A stretch of 64,000 bases of DNA from Stromatinia cepivora (lineage: Eukaryota; Ascomycota; Leotiomycetes; Helotiales; Sclerotiniaceae): NCBI GenBank assembly GCA_014898415.1, contig RCTD01000011.1, positions 558,001-622,000 of the forward strand, written 5' to 3'. Both the position numbers and the translations under genes were made by a program. This document shows positions 22,235 through 34,929 of the stretch, piece after piece; positions within the stretch are counted from its first letter, which is position 1, and the number at the start of each line of letters is the position of its first letter. The notes beneath the pieces are model-generated. The model was not told the DNA's origin. It searched no databases and saw only the letters and a list, made by a program, of their open reading frames with translations.

Positions 22235-22279
22235 AGGTGGCCCAAAATAGGGGGTGGCCCGAAAGTGGGGTATTAGACT
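22235..22279 (-). repeat. Right terminal inverted repeat of the pogo-like element
   Basis: Complement of the left repeat. GGTGGCCCAAAATAGGGGG is visible near 22236; TA follows at 22280. Confidence 0.85.
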
Positions 22280-22402
22280 TATGTATAAAACTGGTTGTTT
22301 GTAGCTGCACTTAATTTTCTTTCACCCCAATCAACTTGATACCATCGATTATCAACTCAATCTCACTCAAACTTCAAAGTTCTGTCTTCTTCAGATTTCC
22401 AA

Positions 22403-22735
22403 ATGAGTTCATCAGCAAACAAACATACACCCCGAATTGATCCTCAACAAGACATCGCGGAAGCTAGGATCGAAACACATAACAATAAAGCATCCGCCAG
22501 CTCCCAAGTGACAGCACCCACATCCAAATCATCTACGGTTCAGACTTCACCCGCCATTTAGAATTTTGTTCCAACCCCTAGACTTGGAACATTTGATGAT
22601 ATTTGCCACTATATGTTCCCTAAAACAGGACCATGCAAATACCAGTCTAGTGGATGCACTGAAAATGCATCTATTGCTGGGAAAGCTTGTTGGCGTTGTC
22701 TTGCATATCATATTTCCCTTATCCGGGTTTTGTGA
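22403..22735 (+). pseudogene. Small Cys-rich protein gene with one in-frame TAG
   Basis: ATG at 22403 opens 52 codons rich in Ser, Thr and Ala (MSSSANKHTPRIDPQQDIAE), then TAG at 22559. The frame continues open for 57 more codons to TGA at 22733. The second part begins NFVPTPRLGTFDDICHY and has six Cys and two His in about 38 residues (ICHYMFPKTGPCKYQSSGC, then ACWRCLAYH), which looks like a metal-binding or disulfide-linked module. The TAG most likely replaces CAG. With readthrough or the original Gln the product is 110 residues. No signal peptide is visible, arguing against a secreted effector. I do not recognise the family. Confidence 0.5.
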
Positions 22736-22847
22736 ATTCTCGATCGGGAATGATTTTTCAATCTACAATATTCTAAAGTTTACGATTTCTAATGTAAGTT
22801 TGTGATCTTAATCTGTTACTAACATTACTGAAGGATCTTTTACCAGA

Positions 22848-23520
22848 TTAGGGCTTGTTTGGTACCCGAAAAATTTCTGGTATATATGGTATTTGGAGGA
22901 TAGTATTTTAAATATTATTGAATTCGTATTTGGTAGTCAGTATTTGAATACCAGTATTCAACTACCAATATTTACTCCTATACAAAAAATTTAAATATTG
23001 AATACTGAAAAAAAAGACCATTCAATATTTCATATACTAATATTTATAATTATAATCCATCGATAATTGAGCTAATATAATCATCACCTCTTCTCACGAT
23101 CTATTTTGGAACGAATTTGATACTGAATTTGAACATATTACTTTTATTATAGAAGTTTTACAGATATTCGAAATGTAATAATAAAATTGAAGCTTTATAA
23201 TTATTTCAATATAATTACTCTTTCGAAAAGATCTACTTTTTATATCATCGTCTTCAATATACTATTATATAATATTAATAAAATAAAGAGATAATTCTTC
23301 AGATTAGTTTAAAGTAAAATTTGATTTTTCAGAAACAACAGCCAGAGCTACTTTTGCAAAAGTAAGAGAAGCTTTTTTGAATAATATAATATATATTATT
23401 GATACTTTTTGTTATTGGGTATTAATAATGTTGTTGTTATTGAATAATAAATAACTCTCATTAATCATTTCACAATATAAAGACCTATATATATATATAT
23501 ATATATAGAATATACTCATT
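22848..23520. repeat. Possible Harbinger/hAT-type terminus and AT-rich tail
   Basis: TTAGGGCTTGTTTGGTACC at 22848 resembles the start of PIF/Harbinger or hAT-like miniature elements (TTA target and GGGCTTGTTTGG end). An imperfect palindrome (22930-22968, arms TTGGTAG and CTACCAA) lies within. The matching right end was not found. The rest is AT-rich without other features; a TA microsatellite lies at 23490-23508. Confidence 0.3.
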
Positions 23521-23551
23521 CCGAATAATAAGAATAATATGATCAATATGA

Positions 23552-23659
23552 TCAATTAGATCAATTAGGTCAATTAGGTCAATTAGGTCAATTAGGTCAA
23601 TTAGGTCAATTAGGTCAATTAGGTCAATTAGGTCAATTAGGTCAATTAGGTCAATTAGG
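23552..23659 (+). repeat. 9-bp minisatellite
   Basis: Eleven perfect copies of TCAATTAGG (23561-23659) plus one variant (23552-23560). Flanking DNA to 23870 has looser GATCAATT-type repeats of the kind found upstream of Gypsy A 3' LTRs, so it may have grown from a Gypsy A 3' end. Confidence 0.9.
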
Positions 23660-24300
23660 TCAAATCAATTAAATTGATCAAATAGATTTAATTGATTTAT
23701 ATATATATATTATATTCATTCTGAATGATGAGATCAATATGATAAACAAGATCAACTAGATCATTTTTATCAATTAGATCGATTTGGTTAATTAAATTAA
23801 TCAAATTGATCAAATTGATTAAAGTGATCAAATTGATCTAATTAATCAAATCGATTTAATTATTCAATATACGAAAACGAATTCGAATTCTATAAATCCA
23901 TTAGTATATACAAAATCATCGAATTCATAAGTATTCAAATAAAGAAACCTAAATTAATCGAATACCAGAATTATTCGAAATAAAGAATCTTTATAATATT
24001 AATCAAGATAATTGGAATGATGAATTTTTATTCAAATTGATGAATAAGAATAAAGTATTGATATATAAAAGAATTCGGAAAAGGTATATAGGAAGGTTAT
24101 ACTCTCAATATTGAAGATGAAGAACCCGTACCCTAATAATATATATAATATCATTATATTATTCAACTTGTACTATTTTAACTTGATATTTGCTTATTCC
24201 ACTATAATCTCTAAGCCACTACTTCCTAATTATAAGGTTTATCACCTTCAAATACGTGACCTCCAACATTAATATATAATTTTTATTGCCAAATATATAT
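23660..24300. other. GATCAA-type degenerate repeats and AT-rich DNA
   Basis: 23670-23870 repeats the pattern before the minisatellite (a TA run, a TTCATTCTGAAT-like segment, then GATCAA motifs), suggesting an older tandem duplication of roughly 190 bp. No gene. Confidence 0.4.
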
Positions 24301-24699
24301 CTTTGTGAATAATTAATTATAATAGATATTAATATAATTATTCTTTTATATATTTATTAAATTTATTAGATTATAAAGAACTCTGATTTATCCAAAAGAG
24401 ATAAAATATATGATTTAATTAAACAGAATGAATACTAAAATTGGAAATTGGGTTTATAGATCTATTGAAAAAATGATATTATATTTTTCAATATGAAATA
24501 AAAGAAGTTGCTCTATATAATCTCTTTATTGAAAGAATCAATATAATAAGAAAAAAGGAAAGATATAGAAAGTATTATAAATGATATATGAGAATTTATA
24601 ATAATGGATTCCTTTTTAATAAAACTTGATAATCCTTATATTTTAATTGATATTTCAATTGATATTGAATAAAAATTGTAATAAAATTCGATAAATTCA

Positions 24700-25990
24700 A
24701 GATATAAGATAAGATATTATTCGTTTTTTTTTATTAAATTAAAGTATTTCAGAACCCTAAATAATAAGATTCTTTGCGAGATGATTATAATAATGAATTA
24801 AAAGATTATAAATGAATTAAAGATATTAGTAAAGAGTAATTCGAATCTTTATAAATTCATTGATATTAAAGATTGGAAAAAGAAATTCCAAATCTAAAAT
24901 CAGAATTATTATAATAATGAGTATTACAAAATATATTCATTGAAATCAATCCCAGTTTATAATTATCAATATCCGATATTTATATTATACGATTTTATGG
25001 ATTTCGATATAATTAAAATTTAAAAACAAGTATAAAGAAAATAGGAACATTTTCAAGGTTTTTGTTATTTCTATAAATAATATAATTATAAGATTTGGGA
25101 ATACAAAGTAAAGAAATAAACTGATATTTTAAGAAAAGTAAATAGATATAAATTAATTCTTTGATTTATAGATTATCAATGTAATAATTTTCAATTATAA
25201 TATTAAGATCAATAATATCGATCTATTAGCTTTTCTATATATAGTAATTATCAGAATAATAATCGTTCAATCCAATATCAATAGAATTATTCTATTCATT
25301 AAATTAATTATCAATAAAGTAGTTTTTATAATAATAATTATCAATAGTTCAATATATTCTATAAATTCATCTAAAATGGATCTTTGGTATTTTCCGATAG
25401 TATTTCGAATATATCATGTAATGATACAATATCTTTATAATTTACTCCGAAGTATAAGTATCAAAGAAAAACTTAACTTTTATAATAAGTCGTTTATGAA
25501 GATCTTTATAAAATACAAAATGAATATAATATATAATAAAGAATGAAGAACTTTTACAATTTAATTTTATAAATAACAAATCTTTATTTATTCAACTTAT
25601 AATATTCTTAATATATTTTCCTTTATTTAATATAATTAATTTGATTAATAATAGATATTTAGGAAAAGTATTTGTTGATTGTTCTTTTATTGAGTAATAT
25701 AATATTATTATAAGCTTCATTTAGCTGATAGAAATATTGCAAATATTATTATAGAATACTTTGTTATGAACACAATAATAATTTTATATTAGAAAATTTA
25801 ATTATTCTTTATTATTAAAGTTTCGAAAGATATATCTATTATTTCCGGATTATTATAATTACAACACTATAATCTATATATCAATTAAATAAATATAACT
25901 TTATTCTTTAATTTCTAATATTATATTATATATTACTATCTATATAATATATTGGAATCGATATAAGTATTAACGATCTTATCTTTAATA
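24700..25990 (+). pseudogene. Gypsy B Gag and protease remnant
   Basis: Frames near 25050-25110 read HFQGFCYFYK and YNYKIWEYK, a C-x2-C-x4-H-x4-C knuckle with three of the four ligands now Tyr. Near 25660 the frame GKVFVDCSFIE resembles the D-S/C-G region of the retroviral-type aspartic protease. Interrupted by many stops. Confidence 0.5.
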
Positions 25991-26036
25991 TAAATAGAAA
26001 ATTTATCAAGAATATTATTGAAAATATTAATTGATA

Positions 26037-27415
26037 CAGTACTAATCAACTTATATTACCCCACAACCTAATTTCAGTTTTTTTATATATTCAATATCTA
26101 TTTTTCAACTTAATTATAAAATCAATCATTAATTATTATAATCCAAAATTTGAATATATTGAAGTTCTATATCTATACTATTCCCCTCAAAAAATTCAAA
26201 TCTTTATTACCCCACAATTAATCAATATTTTATATATCAGCCCCTTATTGCAATACAAACCTTAATTTTATCAAACATACTCATTCTTAATTTATCGAAT
26301 AATTCTTGATCTAATATATCCCAAATTATTTGTAAAATTTTTTTTAATCTTTATCTAGTATATTCCGATTCGTTTTTATCGATTATAATATTAGGAAACA
26401 TCTTATATAATTTCACTTTTAAGGTTCATCAAATATATTCAATAGGATTGAAATCAGAAGAATAAAAAGATCAATCCTTTAATATTGGGATCTCTTTTTT
26501 TTAAAATTAATCCTATATTTTGTAAGTATGATAAATAGAAGTATTATTTTATATAAATTCATACTTTAGATCTAATCTTTCAAAAGCAAAGCTTATCTCA
26601 ATATCAAAGATCTTGAAATATAAGTTAATATTATATTTATATTTTTTATTCTCAAAATCTCTATTTATTATATATAGATTGCTTTTTTTAAGATCTTAAA
26701 AACCTTTTCAGATTATAATCTTTATATTCTTATTCGTATTGTATATTTGAACCATTCTAGGTACCTATTTCTGAACGGAAATGCAGAAGTATCATTTTCC
26801 TTTTTTACCTTATCCCCGTTCTACAAAACATTCATCGCTTTATATAACTAATCCCCATTCTTCCATTATCAACCCCCTATATACTAAGCATTATACAAAT
26901 CACTTAAATGTATATACTTGGATAAATTCCAATTGTTTTTTATACTTTCAATTGATGATTCTATAAACCTTCAAAATCTTCTTAATAATAAAAATATTAC
27001 ATTTAAAACCTACAATTGTTTTTGTTTATATATAAATTGATTTTAGATATAATCGAATATATCGAACTAGTATATATTCTTTTCTTTCTATATAAGATCT
27101 AATTCGAAAAATATAAAATAGATTTATTCCTTTATTACATAATATATTTTGTTGTAAAGTATAATAAAGAATTCGTATTTCGAGATTGAGATCAATTGCA
27201 ATACAATAAGAATTAAAGTTATTAAAAGCCTTGCCAATAATTTTGCTATGTAAATATAGAATAAGATGCTTAAAAGTTAGCTCTCTTTCAATATTCAAAG
27301 TTCTAAGAATATGTTATAGTATCATTGATGAATAAATAATAAAGAGAATTGAAATTCAATTCACGAAATTTACGCGTTTTTAAGGTTTTGGGGTAATATA
27401 AGTGCACGGTTACTG
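26037..27415 (-). mobile_element. Tc1/mariner transposon (RIP-degraded)
   Basis: 1379 bp flanked by TA (26035-26036 and 27416-27417). The ends are inverted: both read CAGTA at the tip and share CTTATATTACCCCA about 15 bp in. CAGT tips and a TA target are typical of Tc1/mariner. A transposase reads on the minus strand. The insertion cuts Gypsy B between protease and reverse transcriptase. Confidence 0.85.
26210..27330 (-). pseudogene. Tc1/mariner transposase remnant
   Basis: Minus-strand frame: SDECFVERG with the first catalytic Asp at 26834-26836, then VQIYNTNKNIKIII, ISFAFERLDLKYEF, a second catalytic position read as NNTSIYH (Asp to Asn, 26546-26548), and SSDFNPIEY with the DFNPIE signature (final Glu at 26438-26440). 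The three are in one frame. The tail DQELFDKLRMSMFDKIKVCI also matches the family. The enzyme cuts and pastes the element at TA; here at least ten stops and the lost Asp make it dead. Confidence 0.82.
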
Positions 27416-28249
27416 TAAAATCCTTGGAATTTTATCTTTAATTAAAGTATTCTTTGATGAATATTAAATATTATATATAAAAGATATTTTTGAAGAGAAT
27501 GAAATTAGTATTTAAGATTTTAAAATACTTTCAAAAAACTAAAAACGGAATTATATTATTTATAAATTATTCTTAATACAGAATAACAAAAATTAAGATT
27601 ACGAAATAATAAAGAGCTTTAATCTCGAATTATCAATCGATAGAATTCTGATAAATAATATAAATCATTATTATATTTGAATATATAATAAAGAAACTTT
27701 ATATTAAATTCAAATGATACTGAATCGATGCTTTATATATTACAAATCTATATAGAAAATCGTTAATCAATATCGAATCAAATTTATATAACAAAATAAA
27801 TCTATATTTATTTTATTTATTCTTATTCCAAGAAATCAGATTGATACGATTTTAGATATAAGATTGAATATAAACAATATCCATTAATTGTAAATAATCA
27901 ATTTTGTATTTTTTTATTAGTAAATTAATATTAAAATTATATACTTCATCTAAAACGAATTAAATTAAATACAAAAGATTATTCGAAAAGTATTTATATA
28001 AGGTGATATTAATATTATTATTCCAAAAGTAAAACTTTAAGGATATATTATATAGAAAAAATTATCCAATTGAAATATTAATAAAGATTCCTTTTCAATT
28101 ATATAATTTCGTTTATTATTGTTATTTGTTAAAAAGCTTTCGAAAGATAATAAAAACAAATATCAAAAAGTTTTTTGATAATAAATTATCTTTTGATAAT
28201 AATCAGAGGAAAAAGAAATTCTTTATTTAATTTAAAAATAAACTATTTG

Positions 28250-30084
28250 TCTTTTTATTACAATATATAGATCAACTATTACTATATTATATTTGAGATT
28301 ATAAAATCAAATTGATATTTGAAAAAGAATTATTATATTTTAAAAACTGATTATTATTTTTATTAGAATTAATAATTGTTTATAAATAAATCGATAATAA
28401 TTTGTTTAAAGAATTTATTCGAAAGTTATATTTATATAATACTGTATTATTGCTTTTAATTGTTAAATCAAATAGAGGAATCTATCTGAATTTGTTAAAA
28501 TTATTATAAATTAAATAATATTATTATTAAAAATCAATATTCATTATTAATTATTAAAAAATACTGGATATTTTATATAGTACAAAAATCTATTCTAAAT
28601 TAAATATTATTGTAATCTTCAATAAACTTTATATTATAAAAGGTAATAAATAGAAAACTATTTTTATTATTCGATTTAGATTATTTGAATCCCTAATTAT
28701 ATTTTTTGATTTTTGTAATACCTTAATCTCTTTTCAATATTATATTAATTATATATTATTTAACAAATTGAATAAGTATTATATTGTATATCTCGATAAT
28801 GTTTTAATATATTTTATAAACAAAAATCATTATCAAAAATATATTCGTAATATTATCCAAAAGCTATAAAATATTGATTTACAAATAGATATCAATAAAT
28901 ACGAATTTGAAATTGTTTCAATAAAGTATTTAAATTTAATAATCACAATTGATAATATAAAAATAAATAAAGATAACATCGAAATTATCATTTCTTAAAA
29001 GCAATTATTTTCAATCAAAGATTTTCAATGATTTCTTAATTTCGTAAATTTTTATCGATGATTTATAAAGGATTTTTTCAAAATCTATTGATTATTTAAT
29101 GATTTATTCTAAAAAGATATTATATAACAATAAAAAAAGGAGTATAGATTTATATTTGAAAGATTTAAAAAGGTTTTTATAAATGCTTTAATATTGGTAT
29201 ATTTTGATTACAATAAGAAAACGATATTGAAAATGAATCCTTTGAATTAGATTTCGGAAAAAGTCCTTTTCCAATATAATAATAATAATGTTTTATAGTT
29301 AATAATTTACTTTTTCTTTAAATATTCAACAATTGAATATAATTATAAAATCTATAATAAGGAATTGCTAATTATAATCAAATCGATAAAGAAATAACGA
29401 TTAGAATTACAAAGATCTAAATAGAAATTCGAAATCCTTATCGATTATAAGAATCTGGAGTATTTTATAATAATGAAAATTTTGAAATAAAAACAAATGA
29501 GATAATCAGAATTTCTTTTTTAATACAATTTCCGGTTTGTTTATTGATTAAAATCTAAACGATCTGATTAGATATATTGAATCGTTATTATAAAGATCAA
29601 TCGGATATTTTAGACCTGAACAACGAATATTTAAAAAATAGGAAATGTACTATTCTATTTACCAATAAATTCGGTATAGAATTATATAAAGAATTTATAA
29701 ACGAATTTTTCTTAATAATAATTGATTAAATATTCTTTTTGAAAAACAAATTTATTAATGAATTTATCGATATTATATATTTTAGATTAGATATAGCAAA
29801 ATAATTGGTTTCGGTAATTGAAGATCCCTTTATTATCAAATAATCCCAAAAAATTTGTAAAGTTTTATAAATAGCTATACAAGATTATAAAATCTATAAT
29901 AATAAAATCGGTTATTGAGAAAAGCTATAAATATTGTTTGATAATAAATTAAAAATACAAATTATATACAGAATATATTCCTTCAAATTAATCAATCATT
30001 CAAAATATATCAAGATTATCGATTTAATCTTCCGAAGTTATTGATAATTATAAATATATTAAGAAATAAATATTTATATTTAAA
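28250..30084 (+). pseudogene. Gypsy B reverse transcriptase, RNase H and integrase start
   Basis: One frame shows ELIIVYK- and FIRKLYLYNTVLLLLIVK-like lead-in, FRLFESLIIFFDFCNTLI, QYYINYILF, the catalytic YLDNVLIYF (28786-28812; normally Y-x-D-D, second Asp now Asn), KYLNLIITIDNIKI and SIKDFQ-FLNFVNFYR. It continues into RNase H blocks (ILVYFDYNKKTI, IYNKELLIIIKSI, DYKNLEYFI). These are in standard Ty3/gypsy order and copy the element RNA. Stops are mostly TAA at Gln codons. The frame reaches the copia B insertion at 30085. Confidence 0.8.
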
Positions 30085-30089
30085 TATAC

Positions 30090-30314
30090 TAACGGAAAAT
30101 GAATCACGTGCATGGTAAGGATGATAAGGATGGTAAAGATGATAAGGATCACATACGCACTAGTACTCGCACTAATGCCTCAGCATACATCATTATATAA
30201 TTCTTTACCCTTTATAGATTCTAGTTCTTTAAACAAATCAAAACATATCAAAAACCATAAAATTCTATATGTTTATTGATAAACTTCACTTTTCTATATA
30301 TAGTTATTTTAATA
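30090..30314 (+). repeat. 5' LTR of copia B
   Basis: 225 bp. It keeps the GATAAGGATGGTAAAGATG array (30118-30148) and ends GTTATTTTAATA, a mutated GTTGTCCCGACA. Confidence 0.85.
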
Positions 30315-30839
30315 TTGATTAGTTTTTGTTATAATGATATTATAGATTAAATATTAAAAACTAATATAAAAAGTTATAAATTCTAAATCTATTTTGATTT
30401 TGCTTTTGTAATTGAATAAAAATATTTCATTATAAAACGAAGTATTTTTATATTAAAAGATAAGTTTCTAATTATTGAATAATTCAAGAAAATCAAAGGA
30501 TCAAAAATAATAATTATCTAATAACGAATTTGAAATTCACTTTTTGATTCAATTATTTTGTATTTATTATATATCTATCAGATAATATAAAGTATATATT
30601 TAAAGAAAACTTGAAAGCAATTTCGAATTTTTCGTTATATTTATTTTCTTATAAAAAACTATTTCATTTATTTATTTTATATGAATTATTAATAATATAT
30701 AAAATTGATTAATTCGATTTGATTAATTTCATTATCTTGATTGTTCTGTTTATTTCAATCAAATCTGTTTTGATTAAATCCGATCATTTTGGTCAATCTG
30801 ATTATTTTGGTTAATTTTGGTTAATTTTGATCGATCCGA

Positions 30840-31122
30840 TGTCACGAATCGTGAACCACAGGAGGCTAATCACGTGATACCCCTTAATCTCCCATGTCAA
30901 TTTATGAGCTGATCGTCCGTGCACATGCGTTACGAATCATACGATTTAGTATGGTGGAATGGTGACCCTAATAACGCATGCGCACAGCCCTGCAGCTCAC
31001 GAATGGGTATTTGTATATATATATCTAGTCGCTCCTTACGAGCCATAGTTCTTCAATTGTAGATTCTAAGGAACATAATTGACCCTGTTTATTCAGCTCT
31101 ACTACGGCTCTTGTGCGTCACA
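30840..31122 (+). repeat. Unmutated solo LTR of Gypsy A (TSD TCCGA)
   Basis: 283 bp starting TGTCACGAATCGTGAACC and ending TTGTGCGTCACA, with TCCGA on both sides (30835-30839 and 31123-31127). It has near-normal G+C and is the cleanest copy of this LTR, so it shows the unmutated sequence. It contains three GC-rich blocks (the ends and GGTGACCCTAATAACGCATG). It lies in the leader of copia B, hence younger than that element. A solo LTR arises by recombination between the two LTRs of a full element. Confidence 0.92.
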
Positions 31123-31229
31123 TCCGATCAATTAACTTCAATTTCGAAATACTTTAAAATTCAATAATATTATATATAATATAAATATAGCTTCATTATA
31201 GTATATATTTCATATATTACAAATCTATA

Positions 31230-33200
31230 TTCAAATTCTTTTTTAAGATTGTTTTAAAAACTTTGTAACGATCAATTTCGATATAATCCAAAAATATATT
31301 ATAACTATTATCATGATAATTATAATAAACATATTTGAATATTCTTTTATAATTCCTTATTCTGAAAGAATACGAATTCTATTATTATCAGTATCAATTA
31401 TTTCATATATCAGAAACGAAAAGTATAATAAATAGACAAACAAATGAAAATACAATCAATTTGTATCTACAAAGGAAGACCTTCAAGAAATCATCGATTT
31501 TTGCAAATTCAAATTGGAGTTCTATATAATATATAATTATATCGATAAAGATTTATAGAATAATTATTATAACAACTTTGTAGATTTCAGAATTGAATAT
31601 TTCGAATTCGTTAATCTAAAAATTATATTCAAATTATATATTGAATTAAAAACAGATGATTTATTTATTAAGAAAACAATACAATATATGGGGTTGGTGG
31701 TTGACAAGGTTTTGATCGGGGCGCTTTGTGTTTTATATATGTTATGATCGGATGATCAAATTCGAAAAACAATAATAGATTAACATTTTCAATTCCGATC
31801 AAAAATTATTCTAAATCAAATCAAGATATTCGATAATAATATATATCTGGATATTATCCCTGAAGATTTAATATTCTTATTCAATTTTCAAAAAAGAAAA
31901 CAATTTGTATAAATGAATATAAAGTAATTATCTTCAATATAATACAAGGGAATTCAATTATTATAATTAAGTAAAGAATCGGGATCTTATATATTCAAGG
32001 AACTTTTATATAATGAATATTAAGATCTAGAATAGAAATAATATTCAATATTATTATAATTATTATATAATAATAATATATTATTTGAAGATGAAAAACC
32101 ATCGAATAAAAAGAAATCTGTTTATAGTAAAAAATTACTAAATAGATTATTTAATGATAAGAAATTTTTAAATAATAATAAATATTTCGGAAACGATTAT
32201 AAGGTAGATAATATAGATCAAAATGATATTTATATATACTTTTGTAGATATAATAAAGAAAGAAAAAACTTAATCAATAATAAAAAAAACAATGACTTAG
32301 GAAATTATAAGGACAAATTATTCGATTATATATAAAGCGATAATATCAATTGTGATTTCAAAAATTTTGAGAAATTTTATGATAATGCTAATAAATATAT
32401 TGATCAAAACGATAACTTTGATTACAAATATATTATTTTTCTTAATTATTGTGAAAGAATCGATATTCATTCAAATCTTTATATAAAAATGTTTTTTATA
32501 ATATTAAAGAAAAAGATTTTTATATTTTATTATTCGAATCTTAATTATATTTACAATATAATAAAAGGTATTTGTAAAATGATGAAAATATTTTTCGAAA
32601 AAGAAGAGTATTAATATAGATTTATAAAAAAATAGGATTATATGATGTTTAAAATAATTATTATATAGAATTCTGAAAAATTGATATCAAAATGCTTGAA
32701 TATTATAATTATTAAATTTTGATATCTTTAAAAAGGTTTATTAAAAGAATTTCAAATAGTTATATATATTTAAAGAAAGATTTTTAATATATATGATTAT
32801 ATATTAATATATAATTAAATATATTATCGACCCTTTAAATTTGTAATCAGATTTATCAAAGATTTATAAAGTTTTATTTTTATATATAAGAAATTATATC
32901 CAAATGAAAACGAAATATTTTATATAGATCGAATATAAAATCAAAAAAATCCCAAATATAATTATGAATACAAATCCAATTAATAATTTTTTATTCGATC
33001 AAAAGGAATTAAAAGATATTTTGTTTACAAAAAAAAAAGTTATTGATTAAATAAGTATATAGAAATTGAATAAGTTAAATCGAAATATAAATATAGAGAA
33101 TTATTTAAGGATAACGATAAGGATTTCAGATTATATTTCGAGTAATATATTATCGAATATAAAATAATTTCATTGGATATCGATATTGATGAAGAGTTTA
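31230..33200 (+). pseudogene. Copia B Gag region
   Basis: Colinear with 4130-6060 of copy A. The zinc knuckle near 33008-33055 has Tyr in place of the first two Cys (RYFVYKKKSY). An unmutated-looking segment (31690-31745, GGGTTGGTGGTTGACAAGG) stands out. Confidence 0.6.
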
Positions 33201-33919
33201 TAATATATATTTAAAATGATTCAAAGGAGAATATAAAGGATAATGATTTAGAGTATACTTGAATCTCATTTTATAGATCGATTAATGGAAAGGAAATTAT
33301 AATAAATCTATTCGATAAAATAACAATATATATTTTGATTAGTTTTATTAATAAATCAATTAACAAAATCGAAAAATATAAAGTTTTCTTTTTGAAATAT
33401 AATAACAAAGAGTTTTAGGATATTATTATCGATATAGAAGTATCCCAATAATCTATAATAAAATTCAAATAATATTAAATATATTAAAAAAATATTAAAA
33501 ATATCAAATTGATTATAAATAGAATAGGAATTGCAAAAATTATATTCGAAATCAAAAAGGCTGAATTAATCGGATTGATTTAATTGAATCTATTTTTAGG
33601 ATTTGTTGAATTTTATATTATAGAATCAGAAATATTATTTTTATTATTATTATAGGATATAGATTGATTTAGGGTGTATTATAATAATATTATTAATATA
33701 TTTATAGTATCAATTATAAATCATTTTTATATTTGTAAATTCAAATATATAGTATTATTTTGGAATATAAAAATCTAGTAATTTATATAAATATTTATTG
33801 ATATAAATGATTGTTATTTGATTAAATTGGAAATATAAAGATTATATTATTGTTTTGATTATTTCTTTATAGATAGATTTTATTGAGTTTTTTGATATAT
33901 AGATTATATAGATGTTGTT

Positions 33920-34460
33920 TAAGGAGATTTCGGAAGATTTATGAAATCCTGTGAATATTGTTAAAAATATGGAAAATCATTAGGTAGATTCAAGTTTAAT
34001 TTTTGTGAAGATGTTGAATTTAATTATTCGATTATAGTTGATATTATATATATCAAGAATAAATTAATATTATATATTATCGATGAAGGAATTAGATTTT
34101 AAATAGTATAATAATTTGATAATATTAATGCGAAGTATATATAGAATAAATTGAGAATATATTGGATAAATATATATTTAGATTTATTAGATTATATTAT
34201 TTATAATATTAAGAAAAATTTTGTAAATAAAGAATTCAAATAATATATTGAAATGATAATAATTATTATGAAAAGTGTATTTGTTGAAGTATATTGATTA
34301 ATTAGGATGATTGAATGTTATTATCAAATTATTCGATATGTGTATAATATTATTAAGGAAGAATTTAAGGGTATTGGAATAATGAAAGAATCGGTATTGT
34401 AAATGGTAATGAAAGTAATTAATAATATTATTGATCTTGATGGAATTATATTTATTTTTT
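33920..34460 (+). pseudogene. Copia B integrase remnant
   Basis: Aligned with the copy A integrase. VDIIYIKNKLILYI-type frame near 34030 follows an NYSIIVDI block that holds the first catalytic Asp. Several stops. Confidence 0.6.
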
Positions 34461-34929
34461 TAGTATTTGGAGTATATCTGTAAATGAATGAATTTGATTT
34501 ATCAGTATTTAGTATTCAATAACGATTCAATATAATCAAGAAAACAAGTAATAAAATTAAAAGATTTTGCATTGAAAGATAAGTAGTAGATGTGTGAAAT
34601 CAATGTAATGATTCAAATACAATTTTAATTTATGAATTATTAATCAATTCAAAGGTATAAATATAAAGAAAAGGAAATAATCAAATTATTGGATGAATAG
34701 AATTATTTATATTATTATGAATTGAAGGCGAAATCTGTATAATTCAATTACCAAATAGATTTATAATTTTTCGATCTATAATAATAAAGCTTTATATAAT
34801 CGAAATAATGATACTAATAGAATCTATTATACAAATAGAATTTATTACAATAAAACAAATCCTTTAGGAAATATTCTCAAAAGATTTCGAAATTATCTTC
34901 CAAAAGAAATTTAAAATTATCTTAAAAAA

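Larger units (their letters stand above)
18763..22279 (+). mobile_element. pogo/Fot1-like DNA transposon carrying a nested LTR element
   Basis: Terminal inverted repeats of about 45 bp begin AGTCTAATACCCCACTTTC (18763 and the complement ending at 22279) and are flanked by TA (18761-18762 and 22280-22281). A TA target and an AGTC start are typical of Fot1/pogo elements. Without the nested gag-only element (1675 bp plus a 5-bp duplication) the transposon is about 1.84 kb, the usual Fot1 size. It sits inside a gene island and separates 14880-18762 from 22282-22850. The interior is RIP-mutated but the terminal repeats keep high G+C. Confidence 0.85.

Noticed and set aside
26781..26966. Plus-strand ORF with Pro, Ser and His-rich start
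   Set aside because: It is antisense to the Tc1/mariner transposase, whose DDE motifs are in one minus-strand frame.
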